A DNA stretch of 64,000 bases from Blautia coccoides (GCF_034355335.1 NZ_CP136422.1:2638501-2702500), one strand, 5' to 3'. Positions 33,074-42,788 are shown, counted from the stretch's first letter. Program-made: numbers and translations. The notes: generated by a model from the sequence alone, not told the origin.

Positions 33074-36067
33074 ATGGGCGATAAGATGACATGTATGCCG
33101 TTTTCCCAGATCATGGACTGGGTTCTGGAAGAGAAAAAAGCAAATAAAACGGTGTTCGGAACACATAAAAAGTATGTGGCGGGAGAGGAGAAAACGGAGA
33201 TCTTCGGAAGAAATCTAGAAACTCCCATAGGTCCGGCAGCCGGACCCCATACGCAGCTTGCTCAGAATATCATTGCGTCGTATTATACAGGAAGCCGTTT
33301 TTTTGAGCTGAAGACAGTACAGATCATGGATGGCGCGGAGCTTTCTGCCTGTGTGAATAAGCCGTGTATTCTAGCTGAGGATGAAGGGTATAACTGTGAA
33401 TGGTCCACAGAGCTGACAGTACCGGATGCTATGAGTGAATACATCAAGGCATGGTTTGCCCTGCATGTGATGGCAAAAGAATTCGGACTGGGTGCACAGG
33501 ATGGATTCCAGTTCAACATCAGCGTGGGATATGACCTGGCAGGTATCAAATCAGAGAAGATCAATCATTTTATTGACACGATGATGCACGCGGGACAGGA
33601 TGCCACATTTACGGAATGTAAAAAATGGCTGCTTAAAAATATTGAGAAATTTGATAAATATACGAAGGAGGATGTGGAGGCCATACCGGAAGATATCTGT
33701 AATTCTGCCACGATCTCCACGCTTCACGGATGTCCGCCTCATGAGATCGAGAGTATAGCCAACTATCTCCTCACAGAGAAGCATATCAATACCTTTGTAA
33801 AATGTAATCCAACCCTTCTGGGATATGAATTTGCCAGAAAGACCATGGATGAAATGGGATATGACTACATGATGTTCGGGGATTTCCACTTTAAGGATGA
33901 CCTCCAGTATGAAGATGCGGTTCCCATGTTTACAAGACTTATGAAGCTGTCCGAAGAGCTGGGGCTGTCCTTTGGGGTGAAGATAACCAATACCTTCCCG
34001 GTGGATGTGACCAGACAGGAGCTGCCAAGCGAGGAGATGTACATGTCCGGCAAGGCACTGTTCCCTCTGTCCATTTCCCTGGCTGCAAAGCTTGCCAAAG
34101 AGTTTGACGGACGCCTGCGGATCGCCTATTCCGGCGGCGCAGATTATTATAATATATCCCGGATCGTGGGAGCCGGCATCTGGCCTGTGACAGTGGCTAC
34201 CACTCTTTTAAAACCGGGCGGATACAACCGCAGTGCGCAGATGGCTGAACTTCTGGTAAAAGAAGGCCTGAAGCCTTTTACAGGAATTGATGTGGAAGCA
34301 GTCACAAAACTTGCGGAGGACGCAAAAGGTGACGTGCACCATGTAAAACCCATAAAGCCCCTTCCAAACCGCAAGGTAAAAGACAGTGTTCCCCTTATGG
34401 ACTGTTTTATGGCTCCCTGTGAGGCGGGATGTCCGATCCATCAGGATGTGAGCAATTATATGGAACTGGCTTCTGCCGGAAAGTATGAGGAGGCACTTGA
34501 GGTGATCCTCGACAAGAATCCGCTTCCTTTTATCACAGGAACCATCTGTGCCCACAACTGTATGAGCAAATGTACCAGAAACTTCTATGAGGAGCCGGTA
34601 CATATCAGAAATGTGAAGCTGGAGGCAGCCCAAAAAGCATACGATGCAGTTATGGAAAAACTGGCTGTTCCCGAAAAGACAGACGGCAGGAAAGCGGCAG
34701 TCATCGGCGGCGGTCCCTCCGGTATGGCAGCAGCTTACTTCCTTGCAAGAGGCGGTGCGGATGTCACTGTTTTTGAAAAAGAAAACGCTCTTGGCGGAGT
34801 TGTGGCACATGTGATCCCTGATTTCAGGATCACAAAAGAAGCCATAGAAAAAGACGCTGCCATCATCCGAAAAATGGGTGTAAAAGTGGAACTGGGAAGA
34901 GAGATAAGCTCCGCAAAAGAGCTGAAAGACCAGGGCTTTGACGCTGTATTTTTCGCAGCCGGAGCCGGCATGCCCGGTGTATTGAAGCTGGAAAAAGGAG
35001 AGCCTGTGGACGCCGCTGAATTCCTGAAAGAGTTCAAGACAAAGGACGGAAATGTAGAGCTTGGAAAACATGTGGTAGTTATCGGCGGAGGCAACACAGC
35101 CATGGATACAGCCAGAGCCGCAAAACGCACAAAGGGCGTGGAGCATGTGTATCTGGTGTACAGAAGAACAAAACGCTATATGCCTGCAGATGCAGAGGAA
35201 CTGACACTGGTACAGGAGGAAGGCATTGAGTTCCGGGAACTGCTCTCCCCTGTTTCCATGGAAGACGGAAAACTGCTGTGCAGGAAGATGAAACTGGGCG
35301 CCATAGATGCTTCGGGAAGAGCGTCTGTGGAGGAGACCGGTGAGATGGAGACTGTACCTGCACATACCGTGATCGCAGCCGTTGGAGAGCGTGTGGATAC
35401 AGCGCTTTATCAGGCAAACGGACTTCCTCTTGACAACAGAGGCAAGGTGGTGGCAGACAGCCAGACACTGGAGGCGGTAAGCGGTGTCTATGTGATCGGT
35501 GACGGTCTGGGCGGCCCTGCAACTGTAGTGGAGGGAATCCGGGATGCCCAGAAAGCGGCAGCAGCGTTCCTTGGGAATGATGTTGTCTCAGACATGAAAA
35601 AGGACGGCTGTGAGGAGTCCTGTTACAGCAAAAAGGGCATACTGGACAGTGAAAAGGAACCGGCAAAAGAAAGCGGCAGGTGTCTGAATTGTGCGGCAGT
35701 CTGTGAAAACTGTACAGATGTATGTCCGAACAGAGCTAACATTGCTGTGAAGGTGCCGGGTATGGCTATGCGCCAGATCGTCCATGTGGATTACATGTGT
35801 AACGAGTGCGGCAACTGTAAGACCTTCTGTCCTTATTCCAGCGCTCCGTATAAGGATAAGTTTACCCTGTTTGCGGATGAGACCGATTTGGGTGACAGTG
35901 AAAACAATGGTTTCGTAGTTCTGGACAGAGAAGAGAAGCGCGTAAAAGTCCGTCTCTTTGGGGAGCCTGTGGAAATCCTTCTGGAAGATGAAAATCCCGC
36001 AGTTCCGGCAGGACTCAGAAAGATCATGGACGCCGTTATCAGCGATTACGGATATATGATCCCGTAA
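33074..36067 (+). CDS. ygfK: YgfK, putative flavin/iron-sulfur oxidoreductase of purine catabolism
   Basis: A 997-residue multidomain protein. Residues about 1-430 resemble a dihydroorotate-dehydrogenase-type TIM barrel (TPIGPAAGPHTQLAQNI). Residues about 445-560 form a cysteine-rich GltD-like N-domain (CEAGCPIHQDVSNYM). Residues about 530-850 have two dinucleotide folds (AVIGGGPSGMAAAYFLARGG and VVIGGGNTAMDTARAAKR). The C-terminus has a ferredoxin-like CNECGNCKTFCP cluster site. Long annotated as a putative selenate reductase subunit, the family is tied genetically to purine and uric acid breakdown. It follows ssnA by 23 bp with GGGAGG upstream. The partner xanthine dehydrogenase-like genes are not in this window. 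Confidence 0.9.
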   Translation: MGDKMTCMPFSQIMDWVLEEKKANKTVFGTHKKYVAGEEKTEIFGRNLETPIGPAAGPHTQLAQNIIASYYTGSRFFELKTVQIMDGAELSACVNKPCILAEDEGYNCEWSTELTVPDAMSEYIKAWFALHVMAKEFGLGAQDGFQFNISVGYDLAGIKSEKINHFIDTMMHAGQDATFTECKKWLLKNIEKFDKYTKEDVEAIPEDICNSATISTLHGCPPHEIESIANYLLTEKHINTFVKCNPTLLGYEFARKTMDEMGYDYMMFGDFHFKDDLQYEDAVPMFTRLMKLSEELGLSFGVKITNTFPVDVTRQELPSEEMYMSGKALFPLSISLAAKLAKEFDGRLRIAYSGGADYYNISRIVGAGIWPVTVATTLLKPGGYNRSAQMAELLVKEGLKPFTGIDVEAVTKLAEDAKGDVHHVKPIKPLPNRKVKDSVPLMDCFMAPCEAGCPIHQDVSNYMELASAGKYEEALEVILDKNPLPFITGTICAHNCMSKCTRNFYEEPVHIRNVKLEAAQKAYDAVMEKLAVPEKTDGRKAAVIGGGPSGMAAAYFLARGGADVTVFEKENALGGVVAHVIPDFRITKEAIEKDAAIIRKMGVKVELGREISSAKELKDQGFDAVFFAAGAGMPGVLKLEKGEPVDAAEFLKEFKTKDGNVELGKHVVVIGGGNTAMDTARAAKRTKGVEHVYLVYRRTKRYMPADAEELTLVQEEGIEFRELLSPVSMEDGKLLCRKMKLGAIDASGRASVEETGEMETVPAHTVIAAVGERVDTALYQANGLPLDNRGKVVADSQTLEAVSGVYVIGDGLGGPATVVEGIRDAQKAAAAFLGNDVVSDMKKDGCEESCYSKKGILDSEKEPAKESGRCLNCAAVCENCTDVCPNRANIAVKVPGMAMRQIVHVDYMCNECGNCKTFCPYSSAPYKDKFTLFADETDLGDSENNGFVVLDREEKRVKVRLFGEPVEILLEDENPAVPAGLRKIMDAVISDYGYMIP

Positions 36068-36133
36068 CATTGTTACTTAATAAATAACGAAGGATCCGGT
36101 ATGTGGGACTTATCTGCATTTACACGGATACAT

Positions 36134-36196
36134 AAGGCCGGTGCTGTGGCCTTTTCAGACAGGAATCACCTGTAGAAAAGGCCGGGCACCGGCCTT
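36134..36196 (+). terminator. Large terminator hairpin after ygfK
   Basis: An outer stem AAGGCCGGTGC with GCACCGGCCTT encloses GGCCTTTTC with GAAAAGGCC and an ACAGG/CCTGT tip. A TTTTTT run follows 10 nt later. Confidence 0.85.
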
Positions 36197-36298
36197 TCCA
36201 AATTTTTTGACAGAAAGCCTTTGAAAATTGCCATTTTTATGGTAGTATATTTCTTAGACAAAAAATCACCATAAATATAGATGATGGAGGAACTGTAA

Positions 36299-37972
36299 GT
36301 GGAAAAGGAAACAGCAAAAGAAACCGTTTCTAAAAACTTTATTGAACAGATTATCGACAAGGATTTAGAGGAAGGGAAATACCAGGAGATCTGTACCCGT
36401 TTCCCGCCGGAACCCAACGGATATCTGCATATCGGCCATGCAAAATCTATCCTGCTCAACTATGGCCTGGCACAGAAATATCATGGAAAATTCAACATGC
36501 GTTTTGACGATACCAACCCTACAAAAGAAAAAGTAGAGTTTGTGGAATCTATCAAAGCGGATATCAAATGGCTGGGAGCAGACTGGGAAGACCGTCTTTA
36601 TTTTGCCTCCGATTATTTTGACCAGATGTATGAGGCGGCTGTTAAGCTGATCAAAAAAGGCAAGGCATTTGTCTGTGATCTGACCGCAGATGAGATCCGT
36701 GAATACAGGGGAACGCTGACGGAACCTGGTAAGGAGAGTCCATACAGAAACAGAAGTGTGGAGGAGAATCTGGATCTGTTTGAGCGTATGAAAAAGGGAG
36801 AGTTTGAGGACGGAAGCAAAGTATTGCGTGCCAAGATAGACATGGCTTCCCCGAACATTAACATGAGAGATCCGGTCATCTACCGTGTGGCTCACATGAC
36901 ACATCACAACACAGGTGACAAATGGTGTATTTATCCCATGTATGATTTTGCCCATCCCATTGAGGATGCCATTGAGGGTGTGACTCATTCTATCTGTACC
37001 CTGGAGTTTGAGGATCATCGTCCTCTGTACGATTGGGTAGTAAGAGAACTGGAGTATGCACATCCGCCAAAGCAGATCGAGTTTGCTAAGCTGTATCTGA
37101 CCAATGTGGTGACAGGAAAGCGTTATATCAAGAAACTGGTGGAGGACGGCATTGTGGATGGATGGGATGATCCTCGTCTGGTGTCCATTGCAGCCCTTAG
37201 AAGGCGCGGATTCACACCAGAATCCATCAAAATGTTCGTGGATCTCTGCGGTGTTTCAAAGGCCAACAGTTCGGTAGATTACGCCATGCTGGAATACTGC
37301 ATCCGTGAGGATCTGAAGATGAAAAAGCCTCGTATGATGGCTGTTTTAGACCCGCTAAAGCTGGTTATCGACAATTATCCGGAAGATCAGATCGAGTACC
37401 TGGACGTTGCCAACAACATGGAAAACCCGGAACTTGGCAGCAGAAAAGTGCCGTTTGGAAGAGAGCTGTATATTGAGCGCGAGGACTTCATGGAGGTACC
37501 TCCGAAAAAATATAAACGCCTCTATCCTGACAATGAAGTGCGCCTGATGAATGCTTACTTTGTTAAATGCACCGGTTTTGAAAAAGATGAAAACGGTAAT
37601 ATAACAGTAGTTCACTGTACCTATGACCCTGAGTCAAAGGGAGGAAACTCTCCGGACGGAAGAAAGGTAAAAGGAACCATCCACTGGGTGGCACAGAAAA
37701 CAGCAGTGAAAGCGGAGTGCCGCCTTTATGAGAATATTGTAGATGAAGAGAAAGGTGTGTATAACAAGGAAGACGGAAGTCTGAATCTGAATCCCAACTC
37801 CCTGGTGGTGCTGAAAGACTGTTATGTGGAGCCGGCGCTTTCTGAGGCCCAGGCTTATGACAGCTTCCAGTTTGTGAGAAACGGCTTTTTCTGTGCAGAC
37901 TGCCACGATTCCAAACCGGGAGAACCGGTATTTAACAGAATCGTATCTTTGAAAAGCTCCTTTAAATTATAG
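36299..37972 (+). CDS. glnS: Glutaminyl-tRNA synthetase
   Basis: A 557-residue class I synthetase charging tRNA-Gln. [16 protein letters not shown] holds the HIGH signature and NMRFDDTNP follows. The KMSKS-equivalent region reads [16 protein letters not shown] and is followed by GWDDPRL; classical GlnRS has MSKR there, so Ser is replaced by Gly. The C-terminal anticodon-binding barrels are present. The start codon is GTG with GGAGG 8 nt upstream. Many Firmicutes use the GatCAB route instead, so a direct GlnRS is a lineage feature. A weak promoter (TTGAAA-16-TAGTAT) lies at about 36221-36248. Confidence 0.95.
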   Translation: MEKETAKETVSKNFIEQIIDKDLEEGKYQEICTRFPPEPNGYLHIGHAKSILLNYGLAQKYHGKFNMRFDDTNPTKEKVEFVESIKADIKWLGADWEDRLYFASDYFDQMYEAAVKLIKKGKAFVCDLTADEIREYRGTLTEPGKESPYRNRSVEENLDLFERMKKGEFEDGSKVLRAKIDMASPNINMRDPVIYRVAHMTHHNTGDKWCIYPMYDFAHPIEDAIEGVTHSICTLEFEDHRPLYDWVVRELEYAHPPKQIEFAKLYLTNVVTGKRYIKKLVEDGIVDGWDDPRLVSIAALRRRGFTPESIKMFVDLCGVSKANSSVDYAMLEYCIREDLKMKKPRMMAVLDPLKLVIDNYPEDQIEYLDVANNMENPELGSRKVPFGRELYIEREDFMEVPPKKYKRLYPDNEVRLMNAYFVKCTGFEKDENGNITVVHCTYDPESKGGNSPDGRKVKGTIHWVAQKTAVKAECRLYENIVDEEKGVYNKEDGSLNLNPNSLVVLKDCYVEPALSEAQAYDSFQFVRNGFFCADCHDSKPGEPVFNRIVSLKSSFKL

Positions 37973-38021
37973 AAAATGCGTACGCCGCATCTTCTGTGAA
38001 CCATCAATCAGAGAGAGAATA

Positions 38022-39488
38022 ATGAATGATTTGATCATTTCACTGGATACAAAGGCAGAAGTTCCTTTGTATGAACAGATATGTGAATATTTTAAACAGG
38101 AGATCCAGGAAGGACGGCTGGCCGCAGGGATGCGGCTGCCGTCCTCCCGTGCACTTGCAGGAAATTTGGCCGTGAGCAGAAGCACGGTGGATCTGGCCTA
38201 TGACCAGCTTGTCTCGGAGGGGTATATCGAATCGGTACCGTGTAAGGGATATTATGTATGCCACATCGAAGGGCTTTATTACGGTACGGGCAAAAGGCAG
38301 GAAGTGCAGGAGACAGAAAACCATACTTTGCCGGAAGAGGGTTCTGAGGATAGTCTGCACAGGGCGCTTATACAGGCAGGAGGGGCTTCCTATGATTTTG
38401 CCCTGAATGGGATCGCCCCCGGCAGTTTTCCTCACAATGCCTGGCGCAGATTATCGCGGCAGGTGCTGACAGATGCACAGGATTCTCTCTTTGCCCTGGG
38501 GGATCCGTGCGGGGAACTGTCTCTAAGAGAGGCTGTGTCAGAGTATCTCTACCGGGCAAGGGGTGTTCACTGCGAACCGGAACAGATCCTGGTGGGCGCG
38601 GGAAATGATTATCTGCTGATGCTTCTCTGTACCATCCTGGGCAGAAACAGAAGGATTGCCATGGAGAACCCTACATACAGGAGTGCCTGGCATGATTTCG
38701 GACATATGGGGTTTGAGAGATGTATCGTAAAGCGGGACGAACAGGGAATAGATGTGAAAGACCTGGAAAAGACCGGAGCGGATATGGTATATGTCATGCC
38801 CTCCCATCAGTTTCCTATGGGAACCGTTATGCCTTTGAAACGCCGCCTCTCCCTTCTGAAATGGGCAGGACGGGGAGAACGCTATATCATAGAGGATGAC
38901 TATGACAGTGAATTCCGCTACAAAGGAAAACCGATACCTGCCTTACAGGGATTTGACAAGGAAGAGCGGGTCATCTACCTGGGAACCTTCTCAAAATCCA
39001 TAGCGCCCTCCATACGAATCAGTTATATGGTGCTTCCCAAAAAACTGATGCAGAGGTATTTAAGCGGAGAAGATCCCTTTTCCGTCACTGTTTCCAGAGC
39101 TGACCAGAAAATCCTGGAGCTTTTTTTGAGGAACGGCCACTATGAGCGGCATTTAAACAGAATGCGCAGTCTCTATAAAGGAAAACATGACCTGCTTCTG
39201 CGCTGGCTGAAAGACAGCATGGGGAACGTGTGTGCCTATTCCGGGGAAAACGCAGGGGTGCATCTTCTGGTGCACCTAAAAAACGGGCTGTCTGAACAGG
39301 AAGCTGTGGCAAGAGCCGCCGGTGCCGGTGTCAGAGTCTATGGACTCTCTGAATTTCTGGTCAGCGGTCAGACGCCTCCCATACCGGCAACGGTACTTCT
39401 GGGGTATGCAACCATGCCGGAGGAAGATCTGCGGGAAGGTATGAGAAGGCTTGCGGATGTCTGGAGAGATGGCTGTTCACAGGTGTAA
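38022..39488 (+). CDS. MocR-type regulator (GntR helix-turn-helix plus aminotransferase-like domain)
   Basis: A 488-residue protein. Residues 10-75 form a GntR winged helix (PLYEQICEYFKQEIQEG, LPSSRALAGNLAVSRSTVDLAYDQL). Residues about 120-485 form a fold-type I aminotransferase-like domain with the PLP lysine in GTFSKSIAPSIRISY and DDYDSEFRY before it. Members such as PdxR and GabR bind PLP and an amino acid or control vitamin B6 genes. No pdxST or gab genes are adjacent, so the target is unknown. The ribosome binding site is weak (AGAGAGAG). Confidence 0.9.
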   Translation: MNDLIISLDTKAEVPLYEQICEYFKQEIQEGRLAAGMRLPSSRALAGNLAVSRSTVDLAYDQLVSEGYIESVPCKGYYVCHIEGLYYGTGKRQEVQETENHTLPEEGSEDSLHRALIQAGGASYDFALNGIAPGSFPHNAWRRLSRQVLTDAQDSLFALGDPCGELSLREAVSEYLYRARGVHCEPEQILVGAGNDYLLMLLCTILGRNRRIAMENPTYRSAWHDFGHMGFERCIVKRDEQGIDVKDLEKTGADMVYVMPSHQFPMGTVMPLKRRLSLLKWAGRGERYIIEDDYDSEFRYKGKPIPALQGFDKEERVIYLGTFSKSIAPSIRISYMVLPKKLMQRYLSGEDPFSVTVSRADQKILELFLRNGHYERHLNRMRSLYKGKHDLLLRWLKDSMGNVCAYSGENAGVHLLVHLKNGLSEQEAVARAAGAGVRVYGLSEFLVSGQTPPIPATVLLGYATMPEEDLREGMRRLADVWRDGCSQV

Positions 39489-39504
39489 ATGCGGACCGTT
39501 ACCA

Positions 39505-39537
39505 TTCACAGCTCTGCAAAAAGCGCAGTTCTGTGAA
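39505..39537. repeat. Hairpin with GTTACCATTCACAG motif after the MocR gene
   Basis: TTCACAG (39505-39511) pairs with CTGTGAA (39531-39537) around an inner CTGC/GCAG-like stem. The preceding GTTACCATTCACAG resembles the GTTACGATTCAG arm at 18541, so it may belong to the same repeat family. It has no T tail. Confidence 0.4.
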
Positions 39538-39569
39538 CAGCAGCACGCTACGCGGTGCAGATATTAATC

Positions 39570-39598
39570 TTGACAATTTTTTTACAATGAAGTACACT
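39570..39598 (+). promoter_or_regulatory. Promoter of the thiamine-precursor operon
   Basis: A perfect TTGACA (39570-39575) and TACACT (39593-39598) with 17 bp between them lie just before the TPP riboswitch. Confidence 0.85.
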
Positions 39599-39606
39599 TG
39601 AGAAGA

Positions 39607-39701
39607 CAACAGGGGAGCTGGAGAGAAGTCCGGCTGAGAGTAAAACCGTAATCGTTTTTCACCCTTAACCTGATCCGGGTAATGCCGGCGTAGGGAGCAT
39701 A
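39607..39701 (+). ncRNA. TPP riboswitch (THI element)
   Basis: The aptamer has all conserved blocks: GGGGAGC at the start, CCGGCTGAGAG, the ACCCTTAACCTGAT block, CCGGGTAATGCCGG and CGTAGGGAG at the end. It precedes a terminator (39743-39782) and four thiamine-transport genes. The 5' strand of P1 contains GGAGCTG (39614-39620), which is complementary to CAGCTCC (39742-39748) at the terminator base. A simple antiterminator switch is therefore visible. Confidence 0.97.
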
Positions 39702-39742
39702 AGAGAGGCACCGCATTTGGGTGCGCATTTATTCTGATATTC

Positions 39743-39782
39743 AGCTCCTGTTCGGGTATAACCTGCCGGGGGCTTTTTGTTT
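39743..39782 (+). terminator. Riboswitch-controlled terminator
   Basis: AGCTCCTG and its GC-rich partner CCGGGGGCT form an imperfect stem followed by TTTTTGTTTTG, 83 nt before the first gene. It would form when TPP is bound. Confidence 0.8.
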
Positions 39783-39864
39783 TGCAGAAATCTTCCGGGC
39801 AGAAAGCGCTCTGCGCGTAAAATAACAGCAGTAAACCATTATGATTTCTAAGGAGGAAAAGAAA

Positions 39865-40161
39865 ATGAATGCAAGTGTAGCAATCCAGACATTGCCGGAG
39901 GCAAAAAATGATGAGGAACTGATCCGTATTGTGGATGAGGTGATCGATTATATTAAAGGTACGGGTCTGAACTATTATGTAGGGCCTTTTGAGACAGCCA
40001 TTGAGGGTGACTATGACGAGCTTATGGATATCGTAAAAGAGTGTCAGCATATTGCCATTCGTGCAGGTGCGCCTTCTGTTGCGGCCTATATCAAGGTATC
40101 TTATAAGCCAGAAGGAGATGTACTGACCATTGAGAAAAAAGTTACAAAGCACCACCAGTAA
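39865..40161 (+). CDS. Thiamine-binding protein, MTH1187/YkoF-like family
   Basis: A 98-residue small protein (MNASVAIQTLPEAKNDEEL at the start, GLNYYVGPFETAIEGDYDELMDIVKECQ in the middle) of the UPF0045/MTH1187 family, ferredoxin-like folds that bind thiamine or its hydroxymethylpyrimidine. It is the first gene after the TPP riboswitch. AAGGAGG lies 9 nt before ATG 39865; an in-frame ATG at 39841 precedes the ribosome binding site and is not used. It overlaps the permease gene by 32 bp. It may be a cytoplasmic buffer or sensor for the imported pyrimidine. Confidence 0.85.
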   Translation: MNASVAIQTLPEAKNDEELIRIVDEVIDYIKGTGLNYYVGPFETAIEGDYDELMDIVKECQHIAIRAGAPSVAAYIKVSYKPEGDVLTIEKKVTKHHQ

Positions 40162-40894
40162 GCTGTGGGCGGCCGCGGCCCTGGCTGTTATCCTGATCAT
40201 CTGGCAGTTTGTCTCCATGGCAGGTCTGGTTCCGGGTTATATGCTGCCCTCGCCTATACAGGTGGTGAAGGCTTTTATCAGTGAATTTCCCCTGCTTATG
40301 GAGAATTCCAGAGTGACCCTTTTAGAGGCAGCCGCAGGTCTTTTCTGCGGTGTGGCCTTCGGGTTTGTCATGGCGGTCCTCATGGACAGGTATGACAAGC
40401 TTTACAAGGCCTTCTACCCGTTGATCGTCATTACACAGACAGTGCCCACAGTGGCCATAGCGCCTCTTCTGGTGCTGTGGTTCGGATACGAGATGATGCC
40501 CAAGGTCATTCTGATCGTGATCGTGACTTTTTTCCCTATCACCATAGGACTTCTGGAAGGCTTTCGCTCCGCGGATAAGGATATGATGAATCTCTTGAGA
40601 AGCATGGGCGCAGGCAGGCTCCAGATATTCCGCTATATTAAGATGCCGGGGGCCATGAGCCGCTTTTTTGCAAGTCTGCGTATTTCCGCCTCATATTCCG
40701 TGGTGGGCGCAGTTATCTCTGAGTGGCTGGGCGGTTTTTCCGGGCTTGGTGTGTATATGACACGGGTAAAAAAGGCGTTTGCTTTTGATAAAATGTTTGC
40801 GGTTATTTTTCTCATATCCATTATCAGCCTTATACTCATGAAGCTGGTGGATATCCTGCAGAAAAAATCCATGCCCTGGGAGCGGGCGAAATAA
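40130..40894 (+). CDS. thiX: ABC transporter permease for a thiamine precursor (ThiX-like)
   Basis: A 254-residue permease of the SsuC/TauC/ThiX family with about six helices. The coupling loop reads LEGFRSADKDMMNLLRSMGAGRLQIFRYIKMPGA. The best start is TTG 40130, which overlaps the preceding gene and has GAAGGAG about 12 nt upstream; the protein then opens with a short basic segment before the first helix. The TPP riboswitch and the binding-protein gene place it in uptake of a thiamine pyrimidine. Confidence 0.87.
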   Translation: MRKKLQSTTSKLWAAAALAVILIIWQFVSMAGLVPGYMLPSPIQVVKAFISEFPLLMENSRVTLLEAAAGLFCGVAFGFVMAVLMDRYDKLYKAFYPLIVITQTVPTVAIAPLLVLWFGYEMMPKVILIVIVTFFPITIGLLEGFRSADKDMMNLLRSMGAGRLQIFRYIKMPGAMSRFFASLRISASYSVVGAVISEWLGGFSGLGVYMTRVKKAFAFDKMFAVIFLISIISLILMKLVDILQKKSMPWERAK

Positions 40895-40920
40895 GACAGA
40901 ACAGAGAGGACAATATTAGG

Positions 40921-41964
40921 ATGAAAAAGAAGATTCTGGCAGCGTTTCTGGCAGCCTGCGTACTCACATCCATGACTGCCTGCGGCAGCGGTGAGGACAG
41001 CGGGAATAAGGATTCTGCGGCTGAAAATACAACAGATAAAGACAGCAGTTCCAAAGACCTTGAGAAGGTCACTTTTGTATTGGACTGGACACCGAATACT
41101 AATCATACAGGCCTTTATGTAGCAAAAGAAAAGGGCTATTTTGAAAAAGAAGGCCTCGATGTGGAGATCGTACAGCCCCCTGAGGACGGCGCGGACGCTT
41201 TGGTGGCATCAGGGAAAGCCCAGTTTGGCGTCTCCTTCCAGGACAGTATGGCACCTGGAGTGGCGGGGGATCATGCGCTGCCCAATACAGCGGTAGCGGC
41301 TTTGATCCAGCACAATACTTCCGGTATCATTTCCAGAAAGGGAGAGGGAATGGATCGTCCGAAGGGCCTGGAAGGAAAGAAATATGCCACTTGGGATGCA
41401 CCTATTGAAAAAGCTATGATGCAGAATGTGGTGGAAAAAGACGGCGGGGATTTTTCTAAGGTAGAGCTGATCCCGAGCACGGTCACAGATGAGGTCTCCG
41501 CACTGAAATCAAACTCCGTGGATGCTATCTGGATCTTCTACGCATGGGCGGGGATCGCCACAGAGGTGGCAGGCCTTGATACCGATTACTTTGCTTTTAA
41601 AGATATCAATCCTGTATTTGATTACTATACACCGGTTGTGATCGCCAATAATGATTTCCTGGAGACAGAGCCGGATACAGCAAAAGCATTCCTGCGCGCT
41701 TTAAAAGAAGGGTATGAAGATGCAGTTGAGGACCCGGAGGGGGCAGCGGACATTCTTTTAAAGGCCTCCCCGGAGCTGGATGAAAAGCTGGTAAAGGCCA
41801 GTCAGGAATACTTAAAAGACCAGTATAAAGCAGAAGTGGAGCAGTGGGGATATATAGATCCGGCCAGATGGAATGCTTTTTACGCCTGGCTGAATGAAAA
41901 TGGATTGTCAGAGGCAGATCTGCCGGAAAATGCAGGATTCTCCAACGACTATCTGCCGGAATAA
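40921..41964 (+). CDS. thiY: Thiamine-precursor-binding lipoprotein (ThiY-like, NMT1 family)
   Basis: A 347-residue solute-binding protein with a lipobox (LTSMTAC, Cys21) and a low-complexity linker. VTFVLDWTPNTNHTGLYVAKEKGYFEKEGL and VSFQDSMAPG match the NMT1/THI5-like family, which binds formylaminopyrimidine or hydroxymethylpyrimidine. It lies between the permease and ATPase genes and under TPP control. It is anchored outside the membrane. The exact pyrimidine is not decided by the sequence. Confidence 0.9.
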   Translation: MKKKILAAFLAACVLTSMTACGSGEDSGNKDSAAENTTDKDSSSKDLEKVTFVLDWTPNTNHTGLYVAKEKGYFEKEGLDVEIVQPPEDGADALVASGKAQFGVSFQDSMAPGVAGDHALPNTAVAALIQHNTSGIISRKGEGMDRPKGLEGKKYATWDAPIEKAMMQNVVEKDGGDFSKVELIPSTVTDEVSALKSNSVDAIWIFYAWAGIATEVAGLDTDYFAFKDINPVFDYYTPVVIANNDFLETEPDTAKAFLRALKEGYEDAVEDPEGAADILLKASPELDEKLVKASQEYLKDQYKAEVEQWGYIDPARWNAFYAWLNENGLSEADLPENAGFSNDYLPE

Positions 41965-41987
41965 ATGAGCTTCCCGGAGGTTAAGAC

Positions 41988-42737
41988 ATGGCAGAATTAA
42001 AGGTTTCAAATGTGAGCAAATCCTTTGACGGAGTGAAGATCCTGGAGGATATCACCATTGAACTTCATGACCAGGAACTGGTAAGCCTTTTAGGAGTCAG
42101 CGGCGGAGGCAAAACAACGCTTTTTAATGTGATCTCCGGTCTGGAGAAGCCGGAAACGGGGAATGTGTATCTGGACGGCCAGGAGATCACAGGCGTTCCC
42201 GGCAATGTAAGTTATATGCTTCAGAAGGATATGCTGCTTCCGTATCGTACGATAGAAGACAATGTAGCCCTTCCCCTTCTCATAAAAGGCGAGAAGAAAA
42301 AGGCGGCCAGGGAAAAGGTGCAGCCTTATTTTCAGGAATTCGGCCTGGAGGGAACACAGAAAAAATATCCAGGCCAGCTCTCAGGCGGGATGCGCCAGAG
42401 AGCAGCCCTTTTGAGAACGTACCTGTTTTCTCAGAAACTGGCACTTCTGGACGAACCGTTTTCGGCTCTTGATACATTGACAAAGAGTGCTATGCATAAG
42501 TGGTACCTGCAGGTGATGGAGCAGATCCATCTCTCCACGATCTTCATCACCCATGACATTGATGAGGCTGTCTTATTATCAGACAGGATTTACCTGCTCA
42601 CTGGCAGGCCGGGACGGATCACAGAGGAAATACACATCCGGGAACCACGTCCCAGACGCAGTGATTTCAATCTGACAGATGAGTTTTTAAGCTATAAACG
42701 GCAGATACTGGAGAAGCTGGATATGGGTCAGGAATAA
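41988..42737 (+). CDS. thiZ: ABC transporter ATP-binding protein for a thiamine precursor (ThiZ-like)
   Basis: A 249-residue ATPase with Walker A GVSGGGKTT, signature LSGGMRQRAALLRTYL, Walker B LALLDEPFSALD and the switch histidine in ITHDIDEA. It is of the SsuB/TauB/ThiZ class. It ends the four-gene operon, and a bidirectional terminator follows. A ribosome binding site (GGAGG) lies 9 nt before ATG. Confidence 0.92.
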   Translation: MAELKVSNVSKSFDGVKILEDITIELHDQELVSLLGVSGGGKTTLFNVISGLEKPETGNVYLDGQEITGVPGNVSYMLQKDMLLPYRTIEDNVALPLLIKGEKKKAAREKVQPYFQEFGLEGTQKKYPGQLSGGMRQRAALLRTYLFSQKLALLDEPFSALDTLTKSAMHKWYLQVMEQIHLSTIFITHDIDEAVLLSDRIYLLTGRPGRITEEIHIREPRPRRSDFNLTDEFLSYKRQILEKLDMGQE

Positions 42738-42750
42738 AATAAGACATGAA

Positions 42751-42788
42751 AAAACCCGGGTTACGGCTTGTACAGCCGTCCCGGGTTT
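42751..42788. terminator. Bidirectional terminator between thiZ and the YtxH-like gene
   Basis: AAACCCGGG and ACGGCT pair with AGCCGT and CCCGGGTTT, with A and T runs on the two sides. It lies between convergent genes. Confidence 0.88.

Noticed and set aside
34208..35365. 385-codon minus-strand open frame inside ygfK
   Set aside because: It is the reverse-complement shadow of a well-supported gene, with Cys/His-rich low-complexity sequence and no ribosome binding site.
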